Origin: Dioszegia crocea
Taxonomy: Eukaryota > Basidiomycota > Tremellomycetes > Tremellales > Bulleribasidiaceae
Length of the DNA stretch: 64,000 nt
Assembly: GCA_001600615.1 (NCBI GenBank)
Contig: BCKK01000012.1
Span: 1 to 64,000, forward strand
Direction of reading: 5' to 3'
A program made the translations under genes and the position numbers. Positions 10,586 through 21,571 of the stretch are shown here, in pieces (positions within the stretch are counted from its first letter, which is position 1; every line of letters starts with the position of its first letter). A model generated the notes under the pieces. The model searched no databases. It worked only from the letters and a program-made list of their open reading frames with translations, and was not told the DNA's origin.

Positions 10586-11748
10586 TTAGTCCCCCTTGAT
10601 CTTGGTCTTGCTCAGTCCAGCGCGGTGGGCCTCGCTTCCGTGTTCGGGCAGGAAGAGATTGCCTAGCACGGGAGCAGCTGCGAGCTTCTCCTTCTGTGGC
10701 TCCTCTGAATTGATGAATTGACTGCGGAGGTAGTTGTAGACTAGTGAGTCAGAACTTTTTGTCTTCAGCTATGTGAAAATACGCACTTCTTTCAATCGGT
10801 CGAGGTACTAAGTGTAACCTTGCGCATGGTTCCTGAGATTGTCCGTTCCCTTCCGCTCTGGATCCAATTGCTGGCTGTGTCGTTTCATCCTCGCGCCCGG
10901 TCAGTGCCCTCCATCGACCCTCAGCTGGTCCTAGGTATTCTTTCAGGGGAGTTGAGCAGTAGCTCGCTGCCAACTCGAAGAGTAATTTCTTCTGATCCGC
11001 ATCGTACACAATCGCTTGAATAGCGGTGATGACCTGGGACGTATAAGTACAGTCGGGCCGCTGTATGTCGACGTGTCTGGAAAAGACGCCCAAGAATAGA
11101 GGCGACGGTGCTAAAAAGCGGTGATACCCTTCCTTCACCATCGAGCCGTGGATGTCGAAGTCTGGGGCTTGTATGTAGATCAGGAGTTTTGTAAGGTATA
11201 CTATGGCTAATGAGCGGGTTGTACGTGAGAGGCGGACGATGCGACGTACAGTGCAGCATCTGCAACTATTAGGTGTCAGATTTCGCCACTTCCTCTCTAG
11301 ATTGATCATCACTTCAACTAGCTCACCGTCAATGAAAGCTCGCCCATGGCCTGATAATCCCTCAGGGCGACACCATCCTCCAGCTCGGTCTCCCTGTACA
11401 CGCCTTGAGAGTCAAGGCACTCTTGCCTGATTTGTAACAGGTGCTTAATCCAGTTGAAACATGTAATCCAGGTGTCGACAACGTTCATCCTGTCGAGCTA
11501 AGATGTGTCAGCCTCAGTAAGACGTAATAGGCGAAATGATGTACCTCGTGTGTCGACCCATCTTCCTCTTTCCAGATAAAATGCGTGGTGAAGATAGGCT
11601 CGCCCTTCCAGTACCGGTATGCTTCAGTCGAGCCTGAATTGCCCGGTCGGTAACCTTCATCACTCTGGCGGACCCAGAGTAGCGCCTGTTCCTGCAGAGG
11701 TCCTGGCCCCAGAGGCTTGTATGAGGTATGAGTAGTCATGGAGGTCAT
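10586..11748 (-). CDS. unrecognised protein, multi-exon
   Basis: A consistent product assembles across five exons, starting with ATG at 11748 (an upstream in-frame ATG at 11826 lies in sequence that looks intronic or untranslated). The pieces read MTSMTTHTSYKPLGPG, then EAYRYWKGEPIFTTHFIWKEEDG, LDRMNVVDTWITCFNWIKHLL, a small exon ending LQMLH that joins SIVYLTKLLIYIQAPDFDIHG through an intron with GTACGT and CATTAG ends, and finally RIYNYLRSQFINSEEPQKEKL to KIKGD-stop at 10586. All joins keep frame. No domain was recognised. The middle has several amphipathic helices and there is no signal peptide. It lies convergent to TFG2, 133 bases from its stop, and between TFG2 and the decayed TFG2 tail copy. 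Confidence 0.65.
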
Positions 11749-12265
11749 TTTACAGGATGGAGTTTGATGTATGGAATGTAACATCATCACACTCTGAACC
11801 TCAGCAGTGACAGCTGATGTCCACAAGAATTCCTTTCTCCGATTTCGGCCGATCCCGGGGGATGGAGATGAGGGTTTAAGGAACGGGAAGGGTGGGGGAG
11901 ATGATTGGGTTGACGCGGGTGATGATGAGGCTGATTTGAAGTGATTTTAAGAGGTCATGTAGCCGTAGAGAGATGTGCGACTGCGATCACACGTCAAAGG
12001 GGACATGAACGTTCTTGGCGCCTTTACATTTAGCGCTTCTTGTACATACTCATCAGTGATATTTCATCCACATTCCATGTACCGTCGTGTAACACCAATA
12101 ACCGTCAATCTACAGCCGCCAAACTTCCTATTGGATACTACGCTGGACACATCCATATTCACCGGCACCTTCACCGGCACCACCAGTTGTTCCCCGCTTC
12201 CGGGCCCACGCCCCATCGCTGAGCCTCTTCGACAACTAGAGTCTTCAGGCTTGCGCGGTCATCGA
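11749..12265. other. intergenic, holding a decayed TFG2 tail copy
   Basis: Apart from the TFG2-like fragment at about 11854-11966 no coding signal was accepted. The plus-strand open frame 11975-12523 runs antisense through the next minus-strand gene and shows no recognisable protein. Confidence 0.5.
11854..11966 (+). pseudogene. decayed partial copy of the TFG2 C-terminal tail
   Basis: The segment matches the end of TFG2 at roughly 10345-10455. Shared runs include GGGGGAGATGATTGGG against GGTGGAGATGATTGGG, GGTGATGATGAGG against GATGATGATGAGG, and AAGAGGTCATGTA at both ends. Read in the corresponding frame, the copy gives GDEGLRNGKGGGDDWVDAG against GDEGLEDGKGGGDDWDEGD in TFG2, then meets TGA early. 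It has no upstream TFG2 coding sequence and is therefore a fragment. The low-complexity nature of the tail makes chance similarity more likely than usual, but the shared AAGAGGTCATGTA after the repeat argues for common origin. Confidence 0.6.
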
Positions 12266-12625
12266 TCATCTTCCTTCCCCAGCTTCCGCTTCAGCTTTCG
12301 CTTTGTCGAAGTAGTGCTGCGTCATCTTCCAAGCTATGTCCTCGCTCACTCCGCCATACTGCTGGTAAATCGAGGCCACCTTCGCTTTGAGAGCATGAGT
12401 GTCACTCTGGAACTCATCTTCCCCATCTTGCACAGTGTCAAAACCCTTCACTTCGGCCTCAGCAAAACCAGGGAGTTGTTTGCAGAACTCGTCTTGCGTC
12501 TTGTTGTCTTGTACCCAAGCTGATGCAGGCTTTGTGCTCCCAGACCTAAAGTAGGCCTCGGTCAATGATGTGCTCAGTTCCCGGCTTGCCGTTACAAGAG
12601 TTGGGCCGGGGAGACCGGACGACAT
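12266..12625 (-). CDS. small unrecognised helical protein
   Basis: An open frame of 119 residues starts with ATG at 12625 (MSSGLPGPTLV) and ends KAEAEAGEGR-stop. The frame is open further upstream to 12640, so a spliced 5' exon is possible. The composition is soluble and helical, with DEFCKQLPGFAEAEVKGFD and KVASIYQQYGGVSEDIAWKMTQHYFDKAKAEAE. No domain was recognised. The opposite strand is also open over this region, but its product is rich in His, Phe and Ser with no sensible pattern. Confidence 0.5.
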   Translation of the reverse strand: MSSGLPGPTLVTASRELSTSLTEAYFRSGSTKPASAWVQDNKTQDEFCKQLPGFAEAEVKGFDTVQDGEDEFQSDTHALKAKVASIYQQYGGVSEDIAWKMTQHYFDKAKAEAEAGEGR

Positions 12626-13378
12626 GGGATTCGGAGCCACGCGAATTCTGAACGATGAAGCATTCGGCTTCTGCTCGGAGGTGTTGGACCCGCCTGCTTA
12701 GACGCTTCAGTCGAAGATGGACATGGTAGAGTATGGAAGTCGGTATGAAGGCTATGTGTTGATTTGGATGCCTGGTGGGGTGGTGCTGCCGATGTAGGAG
12801 GGAGAAGGTCGAAGATAATGATTGTTGAGCGAAACGTTGGAATTTGAGGGGAGTTTGCCACCTTACATATTCCCCACAGGTCCAACCAGCCATGCTCTTT
12901 TTCCGACGTCCTCCGAGTTCAGGGGCACTGAAGTAAAGGGAAGTAACTCGCAACGCGAAACACCATTTTGGCAACTTTGTGATGTACCCGGATCACGGCG
13001 CTCCGTCCCCGTGGATTTCGGCACTACTCGGTCTTACTACGGAATGATCCACATGCTTCGGCAGGAACCGGTAACCGTAGCATCCTATAGTGGACTATAG
13101 TGGAAGAAGTGAAGCATGGCCAAATGACGGATAGAGCTGCAGACCGCTCTGCCACTTTCGGCTTCTTTGGCGCCACTTTCACATTGACGCACGGGCTTGG
13201 ATTTGCCACCCACCCCACCCATATTTCACACCGCCGAGGAAGTTAGAGTAACTATGGCTTGTATCTCTACCTTCATATCCCATCTACTACAAGTTTGGGC
13301 TCAAAGCAGCCTGGGGACTACTCTACGTGGTCGACTTAGAATAGGGAGTCACTGGAAGACTGCCGGTGCCCATCCGCC
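12626..13378. other. intergenic between divergent genes
   Basis: This is the shared upstream region of the small unknown gene (minus) and TFIIE beta (plus). Minus-strand frames at 12546-12974 could hide 5' exons of the small gene, but none could be joined with confidence. Nothing else was recognised. Confidence 0.4.
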
Positions 13379-14730
13379 ATGTCCTCCGCCGGTCTCAAAC
13401 GCAAGACCCCCCCAGCCTGGACAAACACCCCAACATCTGCATCTGGGTCTAGGCAGGGCTCAGCGCCGGCAGCGGGACCGATCCAGGCTGCTGGGATGGG
13501 AGGAGTTCAGTCAAGGGGCGGAATGGGCGTGAAGAGGGAAGCGGAGGGGTCGGGAGATTGGAAGAGGTCTAAATTGGGTATGTATTCGCGTGGAAAGTAG
13601 CACGAACACCGCTGATTGTTTAGGAAATGGCAATAGTGTGATGACTGTCGATCCTAGATCTGTAGCTATGGATCTGGAGGAAGAGCTCAAGGTATGTCAC
13701 ATGGCGGAATTCCCGGAGGGGATAAGATAGTGGACGTTCACGGTGGGGAGACAACGGGCTCTCTATTGGGAAGAGGTGCTGATCCTGTCTAGTCAAAAGG
13801 CACAATGCCACTTCGCGACGCTTACTTCTACCTACAAGAGAACGCCCCAGAGCTCAATGGTCAAGAGGTCATTGACTTCTTGAAGGCTCTTCCCAGGGTT
13901 GGCTTCAACAAGGCGAATGAGGTGTTGTCGTATGTGGTGAGTCTACTGTTTTCAATGTCACTCTCTAATTTACCTATGCTGATCCTCTCAGCCCGCCCTG
14001 ACTATATCTTCCCAAACCCAACTCCTCACTCATATCCGCCTCCACACCACCCCCCGCCAAGCTCTCAACATCCGCGATCCCACCATCAAGGACGCAACGA
14101 AGGATCAGCCCTTACTCGAATGGCTAATCGACCTTGAGAAATCAGGCGAGGTTCTCATATCCCGCGCTATAGGCCCATTCGGCCATTCGGATCTACCCAA
14201 GTTGGGCCGGAAGAACGGGTTGGGGTTGGGTATTTGTGATTTGGAGAAAGGGGGCGCTAGGGTCCGGGCGGTATTCTGGGATGAAGTCCGGGGTAAGGGG
14301 AGGGCTGGGACAAGGGTTGAAGATGGTGAGTTAGGTCTCTACTTAGAATTGGGATAGGAAGAAATGCTGATTGAGTGACAGACTTTATTGTCTCTTGGGC
14401 AGATGTGGAGATTGCTGAGACGGATGATGTGGGCAAACTTCTCTTGCAGCGTACGTATCTGATCTTGTACAAATACACAACTGCGCTAATCTATCAGAGG
14501 ACCTATCTGCAAGTTCCAACGTGCCCGAGCCGCCGAAAGCTCTACCTGGAGGGGGAGCTGTCAAGAAGAAGAAGAAGTCCAATCGGGCTTTGAAGATTAC
14601 CAATACCCACATGAAGGCTTTGGTAAGTCTTTCTCTTTACTATGCTACGGTCATCTTCTCTGGCAATGACTCTGGGCTAACCTGGCAGGGCATCGACTTC
14701 TCCAAAGACTACGATGCTGGCAACAAGTAG
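13379..14730 (+). CDS. TFA2: transcription initiation factor IIE subunit beta (Tfa2)
   Basis: General RNA polymerase II factor that, with TFIIE alpha, recruits and regulates TFIIH and opens the promoter. The start ATG at 13379 opens a basic, disordered N-terminus (MSSAGLKRKTPPAWT). After short introns come MPLRDAYFYLQENAPELNGQ and FLKALPRVGFNKANEVLSY, a first winged helix. Next is LLEWLIDLEKSGEVLISRAIG, the second winged helix, then VRAVFWDE, matching the family's RVFWN block. A DFIVSWADVEIAETDDVGKLL segment follows, then a KKKKKSNRALKITNTHMKALG block matching the family's basic NTH motif, and the protein ends DFSKDYDAGNK. It has about five introns. Confidence 0.88.
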
Positions 14731-15033
14731 GTCTCACTCGAATGCCAGGTGTGGCAGTGGAGCCAGTCTGGCTTTCGGGCTGGGGTCCGACATGTGACTG
14801 AGCATAGTGTACTGTTAGATAGTGTAGAATAGTCAGGCGTGATGGCTGTATGTATACACCTCCCTATGTACCATGGTCCACTCTCCATTCCAACGCCATC
14901 TGGACAAATCCAACGCTTCAGGCGACAGCGTTACAACCCCATCTCATTTGATTCCGCCGCAGCCCCCGTCATAGCCCCGCACAAGCAAGGGCAACCTCTA
15001 CATCTCACTTTCATTTACTATACATCCACAGCC
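14731..15033. other. intergenic, TFA2 3' side and ARP3 promoter
   Basis: No gene was seen. Both flanking genes are on the plus strand, so this must hold the ARP3 promoter and 5' UTR. Confidence 0.5.
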
Positions 15034-17249
15034 ATGTCACGCCAGGCTCCCCTCGTTATCGATAATGGAACGGGTTACACCAAGATGGGGTAAGTTGCTC
15101 GAAAAGAAATGGGCGGAAAGGCATCATGGGAAGAGGAATGAGTAGTCTATGGGTTCGGCCGGCTATCAATGGCTGGGTCGACTCTTTGGGTGCTTTAGAG
15201 TCCTTACCGATACCGCTATCGAGCACTGCGGATCAACCATTAATGAGGATGTACTAACAGCTGCAGCTTCGCAGGCAACTCGGAGCCCTCTTTCGTCTTC
15301 CCTACCGTAATTGCGACGCATCAAACAGCCGGAGCGGGCGGTGGAGGTGGAGCTAAACCTACCAGTGGAGGAGGGGCGTCGGCAGGTGGGAGAGCGCCTC
15401 CACCTGTAGCGGGGAAGCCAAGTCATCTGGCTAGTAAGCGAGGGATCGAGGATTTGGATTTCTATATTGGTGATGAGGCCGTTGCGAATTCCAAGTGAGT
15501 CAAAGAATCGTGGCGGGGCTGTGGCTCGGCTCTGAGGTTGGGTCATCGTAGGGTGGGCGCGTACACAGAGATCAAGAAGGCTGGATGGAAATAAAGCAGT
15601 CATCTCAGACCTTAGGTGGAAGGGTGGACCGGGAGAAGGAGGCGAGAGGATGAGAAGGCGAGAGGATGGCAGTCATTTGCCTTATCCGGGACTCGAGACC
15701 TACTAGCCCCACTCTGCCTATCCTGACCAGCTCCATACCCCGTCAAAGGGTCGTCGCTGATATATCAGGACATACGACCTCCACTACCCTATCAAGCACG
15801 GCCAAATCGAGAACTGGGATCACATGGAACGATTCTGGGAACAGAGTATATTCAAATACCTCCGAGCCGAGCCCGAAGATCACTACGTTTTACTTGTGAG
15901 CTGCACCAATCTCATCCGATGTATGCATCTAAGCTGATTTTGTAGACTGAACCACCACTGAACCCTCCTGAGAACAGAGAAAATACCGCCGAGATCATGT
16001 TTGAGAGTTTCAACGTCCAGGGATTGTAAGCTACTTCGAGCACTTCCTTGGGCGAAAGCTGACCCTATAGATATATTGCTGTACAGGCTGTTCTTGCTCT
16101 TGCCGCCTCTTGGACGTCTTCCAAAGTCCACGAGCGGACATTGACGGGTGTTGTCATTGATTCTGGAGATGGTGTCACCCGTAAGTTTACCCTACTTTTC
16201 ATCTCTGTACAGCTCTTTCATCCTCCTCTCTTGTCAGCGAGGACTAAGCTGACTCGATATAGACACTATTCCAGTCGTAAGTCTACCCAATTTGATATTA
16301 GGACAATAGCTGACATCTCCAGGCTGAAGGCTACGTTATCGGCTCTTCCATCAAACACGTCCCCATCGCCGGAAGGGACATTACCAGTTTTGTCCAGCAG
16401 CTATTGAGGGATAGAGGAGACAGTGCTTCAATCCCACCAGAGGATTCGATGAGAGTGTGAGCTGTTTTATCCGTCTGGGCTTATGCAGGTGGGATCAAGC
16501 TGACATCTATAGTGCCGAGAAGATCAAGGAGGACTATACCTATGTCTGCCAAGATATCGTCAAGGAGTTTAAAAAGTATGATGAGGATCCATACAAGTAC
16601 TTTGCGCGATTCTCGGGAGAACACAGCGTTACTGGCCGGGTAAGTTAAGATTCCCATCCTCTTCCCAAAAACAAGCTGACCATCAGAAATACGACATTGA
16701 CGTAGGCTACGAACGTTTCCTCGCTCCCGAAATCTTCTTCAACCCCGAAATCTACTCTTCCGACTTCCTCACCCCTTTACCTGAAGTCGTCGATACTGTC
16801 ATTCAGACCAGTCCCATCGATGTCAGGCGAGGGCTTTACAAGAACATTGTCCTTAGTGGGGGTAGTACCATGTTTAAAGACTTTGGGAAACGGCTGCAGA
16901 GGGATGTTAAGGCGATTGTGGATGGGCGAATTGCGGGTAGTGAGACTAGGAGTGGGAGTCTGATGAAGGTGAGTCTAGGTCAAAGCTGTTCTGGTCACCC
17001 CGCACTGCGCTGACAATACAGTCAAGCGGAGTAGAGGTCAATGTCATTTCGCATAAACGACAGAGGTACGCCGTGTGGTATGGTGGAAGTTTGATGGCAT
17101 CTACCGTAAGTCTTTCCGCCCAGTCACTCTTCTGGTTCCAGCTAACGTTCCAGCCGGAATTCTTCAATGTCTCTCACTCGAGAGTGGATTACGAGGAGTA
17201 CGGACCCAGCTTGGTCAGGCGATTCTCGGTATTTGGAAGCTCTTCGTAA
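15034..17249 (+). CDS. ARP3: actin-related protein 3 (Arp2/3 complex)
   Basis: Actin-fold subunit of the Arp2/3 actin nucleator, acting at cortical patches. Exon 1 reads [19 protein letters not shown] and splices to [15 protein letters not shown], the phosphate-1 loop region. A Gly-rich insertion of about 30 residues then leads to [19 protein letters not shown], as expected for Arp3 rather than actin. [49 protein letters not shown] (phosphate-2), [18 protein letters not shown] and [20 protein letters not shown] (adenosine motif) follow. The tail ends [15 protein letters not shown]. One intron, about 15495-15768, is near 275 bases; the others are short. Confidence 0.95.
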
Positions 17250-17604
17250 AAGGCGATATGTTGTTCTAGGGAGATGGTGATTAGGCTGGATTAGGCATTG
17301 ATTTGGGGATGGGGTGATCTCGGGTGGCAGAGTGGGGTCGCATGAGTAGAGCGAAGAAGAGATTATTGTATGTGGAAAGCAAATGGCAACGACTATTTCC
17401 CCCTCAACTACATCGTTGGCTGACTTACGCTAATTTATACTGACCGAAGTCGCACATACTTGATGAAGAAGCTGCTGAAAGGATGAACGAAGATCCCTTT
17501 AAACACATCCAAGAACGGAATATCCTCTTCAGAATTCACCTCACAACCCACACTAGACCCGGCCATAGGAACCAGAATCTAAATCATGCATCGTTCCGCT
17601 GATC
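17250..17604. other. convergent intergenic region
   Basis: It lies between the stops of ARP3 (plus) and the lactonase-family gene (minus), so it holds two 3' UTRs. No gene was seen. Confidence 0.5.
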
Positions 17605-18907
17605 TCACTCGATCCAAAGCGGACAGACTGGCTTTTCAATCTCCTCATACCTCACCACCTCCCGTAACCCCTCTTTGACCACCTCGTAAATGACGACGCC
17701 ACCTCCATTTCTCCCCGTCACACACACCCATTTCCCCTCCGAATCACTAGCCACACCCCTTAGATGTTTACCGCCACCCATCACAAACTTCTCCTTCTTG
17801 GGTATCACTTGACTCCCATCTTGAGAACTGACAGAGAAGAGAGCCAGAGCATCTCCGGCGGGATTCGCCGAATCTCTGTTGGAAGCGATAAGGAGGTGAT
17901 TACCCGCTGAGTCGGCCGGCAGGAGGGCGATCTCGGAAGCTAGCATTTGATGTGGTGTGGAAGAAGTGGAGTTGGCCAGATCTGAGGGTGTCTGGATTGA
18001 ATGTCGCGATAATGGAGAATCGGGGGATCGGAGAGAGTGAACGACGATGTTGGACGATAGCTCAGTGAGGGTATAGACGTGGATTCCTGGATCAATCAGT
18101 TCTTTGCCGATCGTACGGCTGTCGCAAAACTCACCATCTGGGTGGAAGACCAGATGTCTCGGTCCATCTCCCTGCTCAAAGCCTTGCAGACTCCCATCGA
18201 CCTGCACTAGCTGCCCCTTGGCCTCATCCCACCTCAAACGCCAAACAGCGTTTGATCCAAGATCAGGAACAAAAACATCGCCCGATGGCTCATGAACAAT
18301 AGCTTGGTGTGCATGAGCCGCTTCTTGACGAGGGTGATGGTTGTACACCGAAGAGTTGACAGACGGGGAGAATGTAGATGCAGGAGAGGTAGCCAGGAGT
18401 TCGCCTGAAGAAGAAATGGGAACTGTGGTTGTATTTCCCGTTTTGTACTGCGTCATAAGCCACAGCAAGGACCAGAGGGCGACCGATCAACTTACGTGCG
18501 CCAGAACAACTCCAGCCTTGGGATGAACGGCGATATGTGTTGGTCCACCTCCTCCAGATTGGGCTTCGCTGATCTTTTCTAGCCCACCTTCCTTATCCGT
18601 TAAGCGCAAGGCGAAGACTTTGCCATCGACATGACCATTGGCGTAGATTACGTCTGGCAAGGTGCTGAGAAGATCAGAACATGTCTAGCAATGAGTCTCT
18701 CCACCAGATCTCATAAACGGGTAGAGTTACTCACGGATGCCGAGTAAGCCAACTTGGATCTTCGCTCGTTTCGAACGACTTTCCTCTTCGCAGCTCCTTG
18801 GTGACCGGGTTGAAGAGCAAGGAATGGATTTGGAAGCCGTGAGTGCCGATCAGCAGGAGCTTCTCCGTAGCAACCGCCGAGGGGGAAGATGTGGACTTGA
18901 TTGACAT
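17605..18907 (-). CDS. lactonase-family seven-bladed beta-propeller (6-phosphogluconolactonase / muconate cyclase type)
   Basis: The start is ATG at 18907 (MSIKSTSSPSAVATEKLLL), with a first strand LIGTHGFQIHSLLFN. A second exon has VIYANGHVDGKVFALRL and GGGPTHIAVHPKAGVVLAHYK. The long third exon has AHAHQAIVHEPSGDVFVPDLGSN and GDGPRHLVFHPDGE, the repeated H.VF.P.G blade motifs of the PF10282 lactonase family. The last exon has SEIALLP, HLLIASNRD and KHLRGVASDSEGKWVCVTGRN. Three or four exons, no signal peptide, so cytosolic. Family members include fungal carboxy-cis,cis-muconate cyclase and bacterial 6-phosphogluconolactonase; which reaction applies here cannot be decided by eye. Confidence 0.85.
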
Positions 18908-19287
18908 GGTGATAATACGTGGAGGAGAGATGGTGCAAATCGTATACTCACAGAGCGCTGCGAGTAAGGGCAGTAGTGGTGTGGACCCACCGGACACGCT
19001 CGGCCCGGCTCCGAGGTGGATCGCGACCCACCGAGACATACCGCAATCTTTGCGCAATCTTATTGTGCCGTGTGCGTCTACTTCATACAGACACTCTGGA
19101 CTGATGCGCGACACCACAGGGAGCACTGAGGCGTATATTTGACAACGAGGAGTCCAATCCATTACACACTCTAATGAAGCGAAAAACAGCACTCTGATGA
19201 CTCAAGTCTTGACTCAACCTCTAGCTCATCTCTGCGCGTGCTTCCCTTCTGGGCGAGCTGCCATCCCTTCCTGACGTTACTCCTTGC
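18908..19287. other. intergenic, promoter side of the lactonase-family gene
   Basis: A minus-strand open frame continues upstream of the chosen lactonase start (to 19192), but its product shows no conserved blade sequence and is taken as untranslated. Confidence 0.4.
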
Positions 19288-20308
19288 TCATACTCGAAAC
19301 ATTTGTGGGTTCAGGTCTTCCACCCGGGCCCGTTTTGCGCGGTTGATGTCCGCGTTGTCGTATGTCTCTGTGAACTCAGCTTGGGCAGCATGTGCTGCTA
19401 GCAAAGTCTCGTAAGCCATGGTCTCAGTCTCCTGTCTGTTCTCCTGATTGACCAATCCTTCCCTCTCCACCCGGAGGTTTTCAGTCGCCATCACATCGGC
19501 CTGCGCTGCAGTCACGTATGCCGCTCCGAGAAGCCTCAGGAGCTTCTTGACGTCCGCGGCGCGTACAATGTTCGGATCGTCTGCATCGTCCGTATCGACC
19601 GCAATTTCGTCAATTCGCTGACTGGACTGCATCACCTTTGCGGCCAGACTTGCATGTCGAGTGTGGCAGATAGCCTGGATATCGGCGAAGGCTGAGCTGA
19701 TTGCCAAAGCGGTCGCGTGCACTGCCGAAGTTGCGACCGCTCTGTCGTAGGCGCTGAGATCGGTCTGTGAATTTGGGTCGCTGAGCAACATGCTGCGCCC
19801 CTTGACTTCCTCGAGGCACTTGCTTAGAGCTCCAGCGAGCCAGCTGTGCTCGAGGAAACTCTCCTCAAGGTCGAAGGTTTCGGTGTGGGCTCTGACGTGT
19901 TCGAGTATCAGAGGAACTTTGTGCACGTCGCCCTGGACGATCAGCACACAGTGCCCATGACTGTAAATCATTCAAACGACCGCAGTACACTCGACGCTCG
20001 ATTACTGAGGTCTGATCACAATGCTCAAAGAATCAACTCACCGCTGTCCTCGGATACTGCGCCGACTTCAGGATTTGATTCAGAAACTCGCGACCCTTCT
20101 GGGAGATTGAATCTTCGGCCGGGATGTAGACATCGGGCTCGACGGTGTAGTCTGTCGGACTTGTGGGGGTGAATGTGATACCGACCTGACTGTGCGGGTG
20201 CATACGATATCCGGAGCTCGGCTGGAGTATGGCGCCGCTCAGCACGAGCTGGAAAGGACGGAACTCTGAATTATCGGACGGTTCGCGGGATCGGCTAGGA
20301 GATGTCAT
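19288..20308 (-). CDS. unrecognised two-exon protein
   Basis: Exon 1 (20042-20308, 89 codons) and exon 2 (19288-19932, 215 codons) join in phase 0 across an intron with a GTGAGT donor, a GCTGATC branch and a CCAG acceptor, giving 303 residues. An in-frame upstream ATG at 20395 would add 29 residues. The N-terminal part looks beta-rich (PFQLVLSGAILQPSSGY, QVGITFTPTSPTDYTVEPD). The C-terminal two-thirds is helical and Ala-rich (ATSAVHATALAISSAFADI, LRLLGAAYVTAAQADVMA), ending NRAKRARVEDLNPQMFRV with a basic patch that could be a nuclear signal. No family was recognised. The layout (beta-like head, helical tail) is shared with the unknown genes at 25940 and 31489. Confidence 0.65.
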
Positions 20309-21571
20309 ATTGGGACGTGGGAGTACTGTGATAGATTTAGCGGTGGAGTCAGAGACGTCCAGGGATACAGTGTAAAGTAGAGAGATTGGAATCACTGCTT
20401 GAGGTCAGGTATGGATAGTCAGAAATGAGAGGAGAGAAGTATGAGAGGGAGACTTTAGGTGGGAATGCGCTTTTGAACCGCCTTGGACCCCCAAAAGCTG
20501 ACTTGAGCCGGTCAACAGAGACCATCAAAGGATATCTTATCAAAAGATCGCAATCAGCCGAAACCCCCACACTACCCCTGGTCTCCACACTGGCTGATCG
20601 ATGACAGAGCACGTTCACTCCCTTCATCTGTGCCCCTGGGGCCTGGATCAAGGAAACCCGGCGCTTTCACCGAATACCACTTCTCCACTCACCGAAACCA
20701 CTGACTGGTATCGCTGAAGGGATCACATATTAGTGACTTGGTGGAGGAACAAGATGATGAGAGGTTTGATAGGTGACATAGCGGGCAGGTGAGGAGCTAA
20801 GACGTGATGGATCCCGTTGAGAAGCTGAGAAGCTGAGAAGTCGAGAGGTCGAGAAGTCGAGCGATTGAGCAGTGCAGAGGCAAAGAAGCAGAAAGGCGCG
20901 CAAGAAGTTAGGAAATCAGGAAACGAAGCGAATGCGAGGAGAAGCTCAGGGGACAGAGTAAGAGGATGAGGGGATAATAAGACCAAATGTTAAGGTAAAA
21001 CGAATAGGTCAGAGGGCATGAAGAGATTTCGAGGGAGTTGGTAAGGCGCGACGACATGATTTAGTAGGTCAAATGGCAAGTGGTAAGCGGTAAGTATACA
21101 CCTACTCCCCAGCCACCAAGAACATCTTTCATCATCTGTTATTTCCTTTTCTATTTTTAGTGTTTGCTAAGATCCTACAACTGAGCTGACCCTCTCACAC
21201 CTTTCCGGTCCAGTCCTCCCCCCTCCCCGCTCCTTCCCCTTCTCTCCTTCTCATCCGGCTCGATTCCACAAGATGATTTCAGGCCAAAAGATAGGATCGA
21301 CAGGGTGTTTGATTTCGTAGAGATCGTAAACGGGGATGTGTTGTGGATGGATGGGTGGTGGATGGGGTGGGTTGGAGATTGGGAGGTCGACGGTACTGAG
21401 GGGTAAGGGGACGAGAGGTGGGATGGCGAGTGGGAGGTATGATGAGGTGGCGGAGGTAGGATTACGGGTTGGGGAGAAGAGCAGCTCCGTATGAATGAGG
21501 TGGAGAAGGGGTGGTCGATGGTGTTGAGGAGTATGAGGGTGAGGGTAGTGTCAGGTAGAATGGTGATCAAG
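20309..21571. other. intergenic, with simple repeat and an ambiguous open frame
   Basis: The left part is the upstream region of the unknown gene ending at 19288. A degenerate 10-base repeat lies at 20818-20863. At 21175-21675 a minus-strand frame stays open past the forkhead stop at 21572, and may be part of the forkhead gene in another frame (see that entry). Confidence 0.4.
20818..20863. repeat. degenerate short tandem repeat
   Basis: About five tandem units of the form GAGAAGCTGA, GAGAAGTCGA and GAGAGGTCGA, with the unit drifting along the array. It is intergenic, and purine-rich sequence continues to about 20900. Confidence 0.75.

Noticed and set aside
18908..19192. Extended N-terminus for the lactonase-family protein
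   Set aside because: The upstream in-frame sequence has no propeller blade pattern and the ATG at 18907 is followed directly by the first blade.
20818..20863. Candidate CRISPR-like or telomeric repeat
   Set aside because: Units are about 10 bases, degenerate, without spacers, and not of telomere type; it is a simple repeat.
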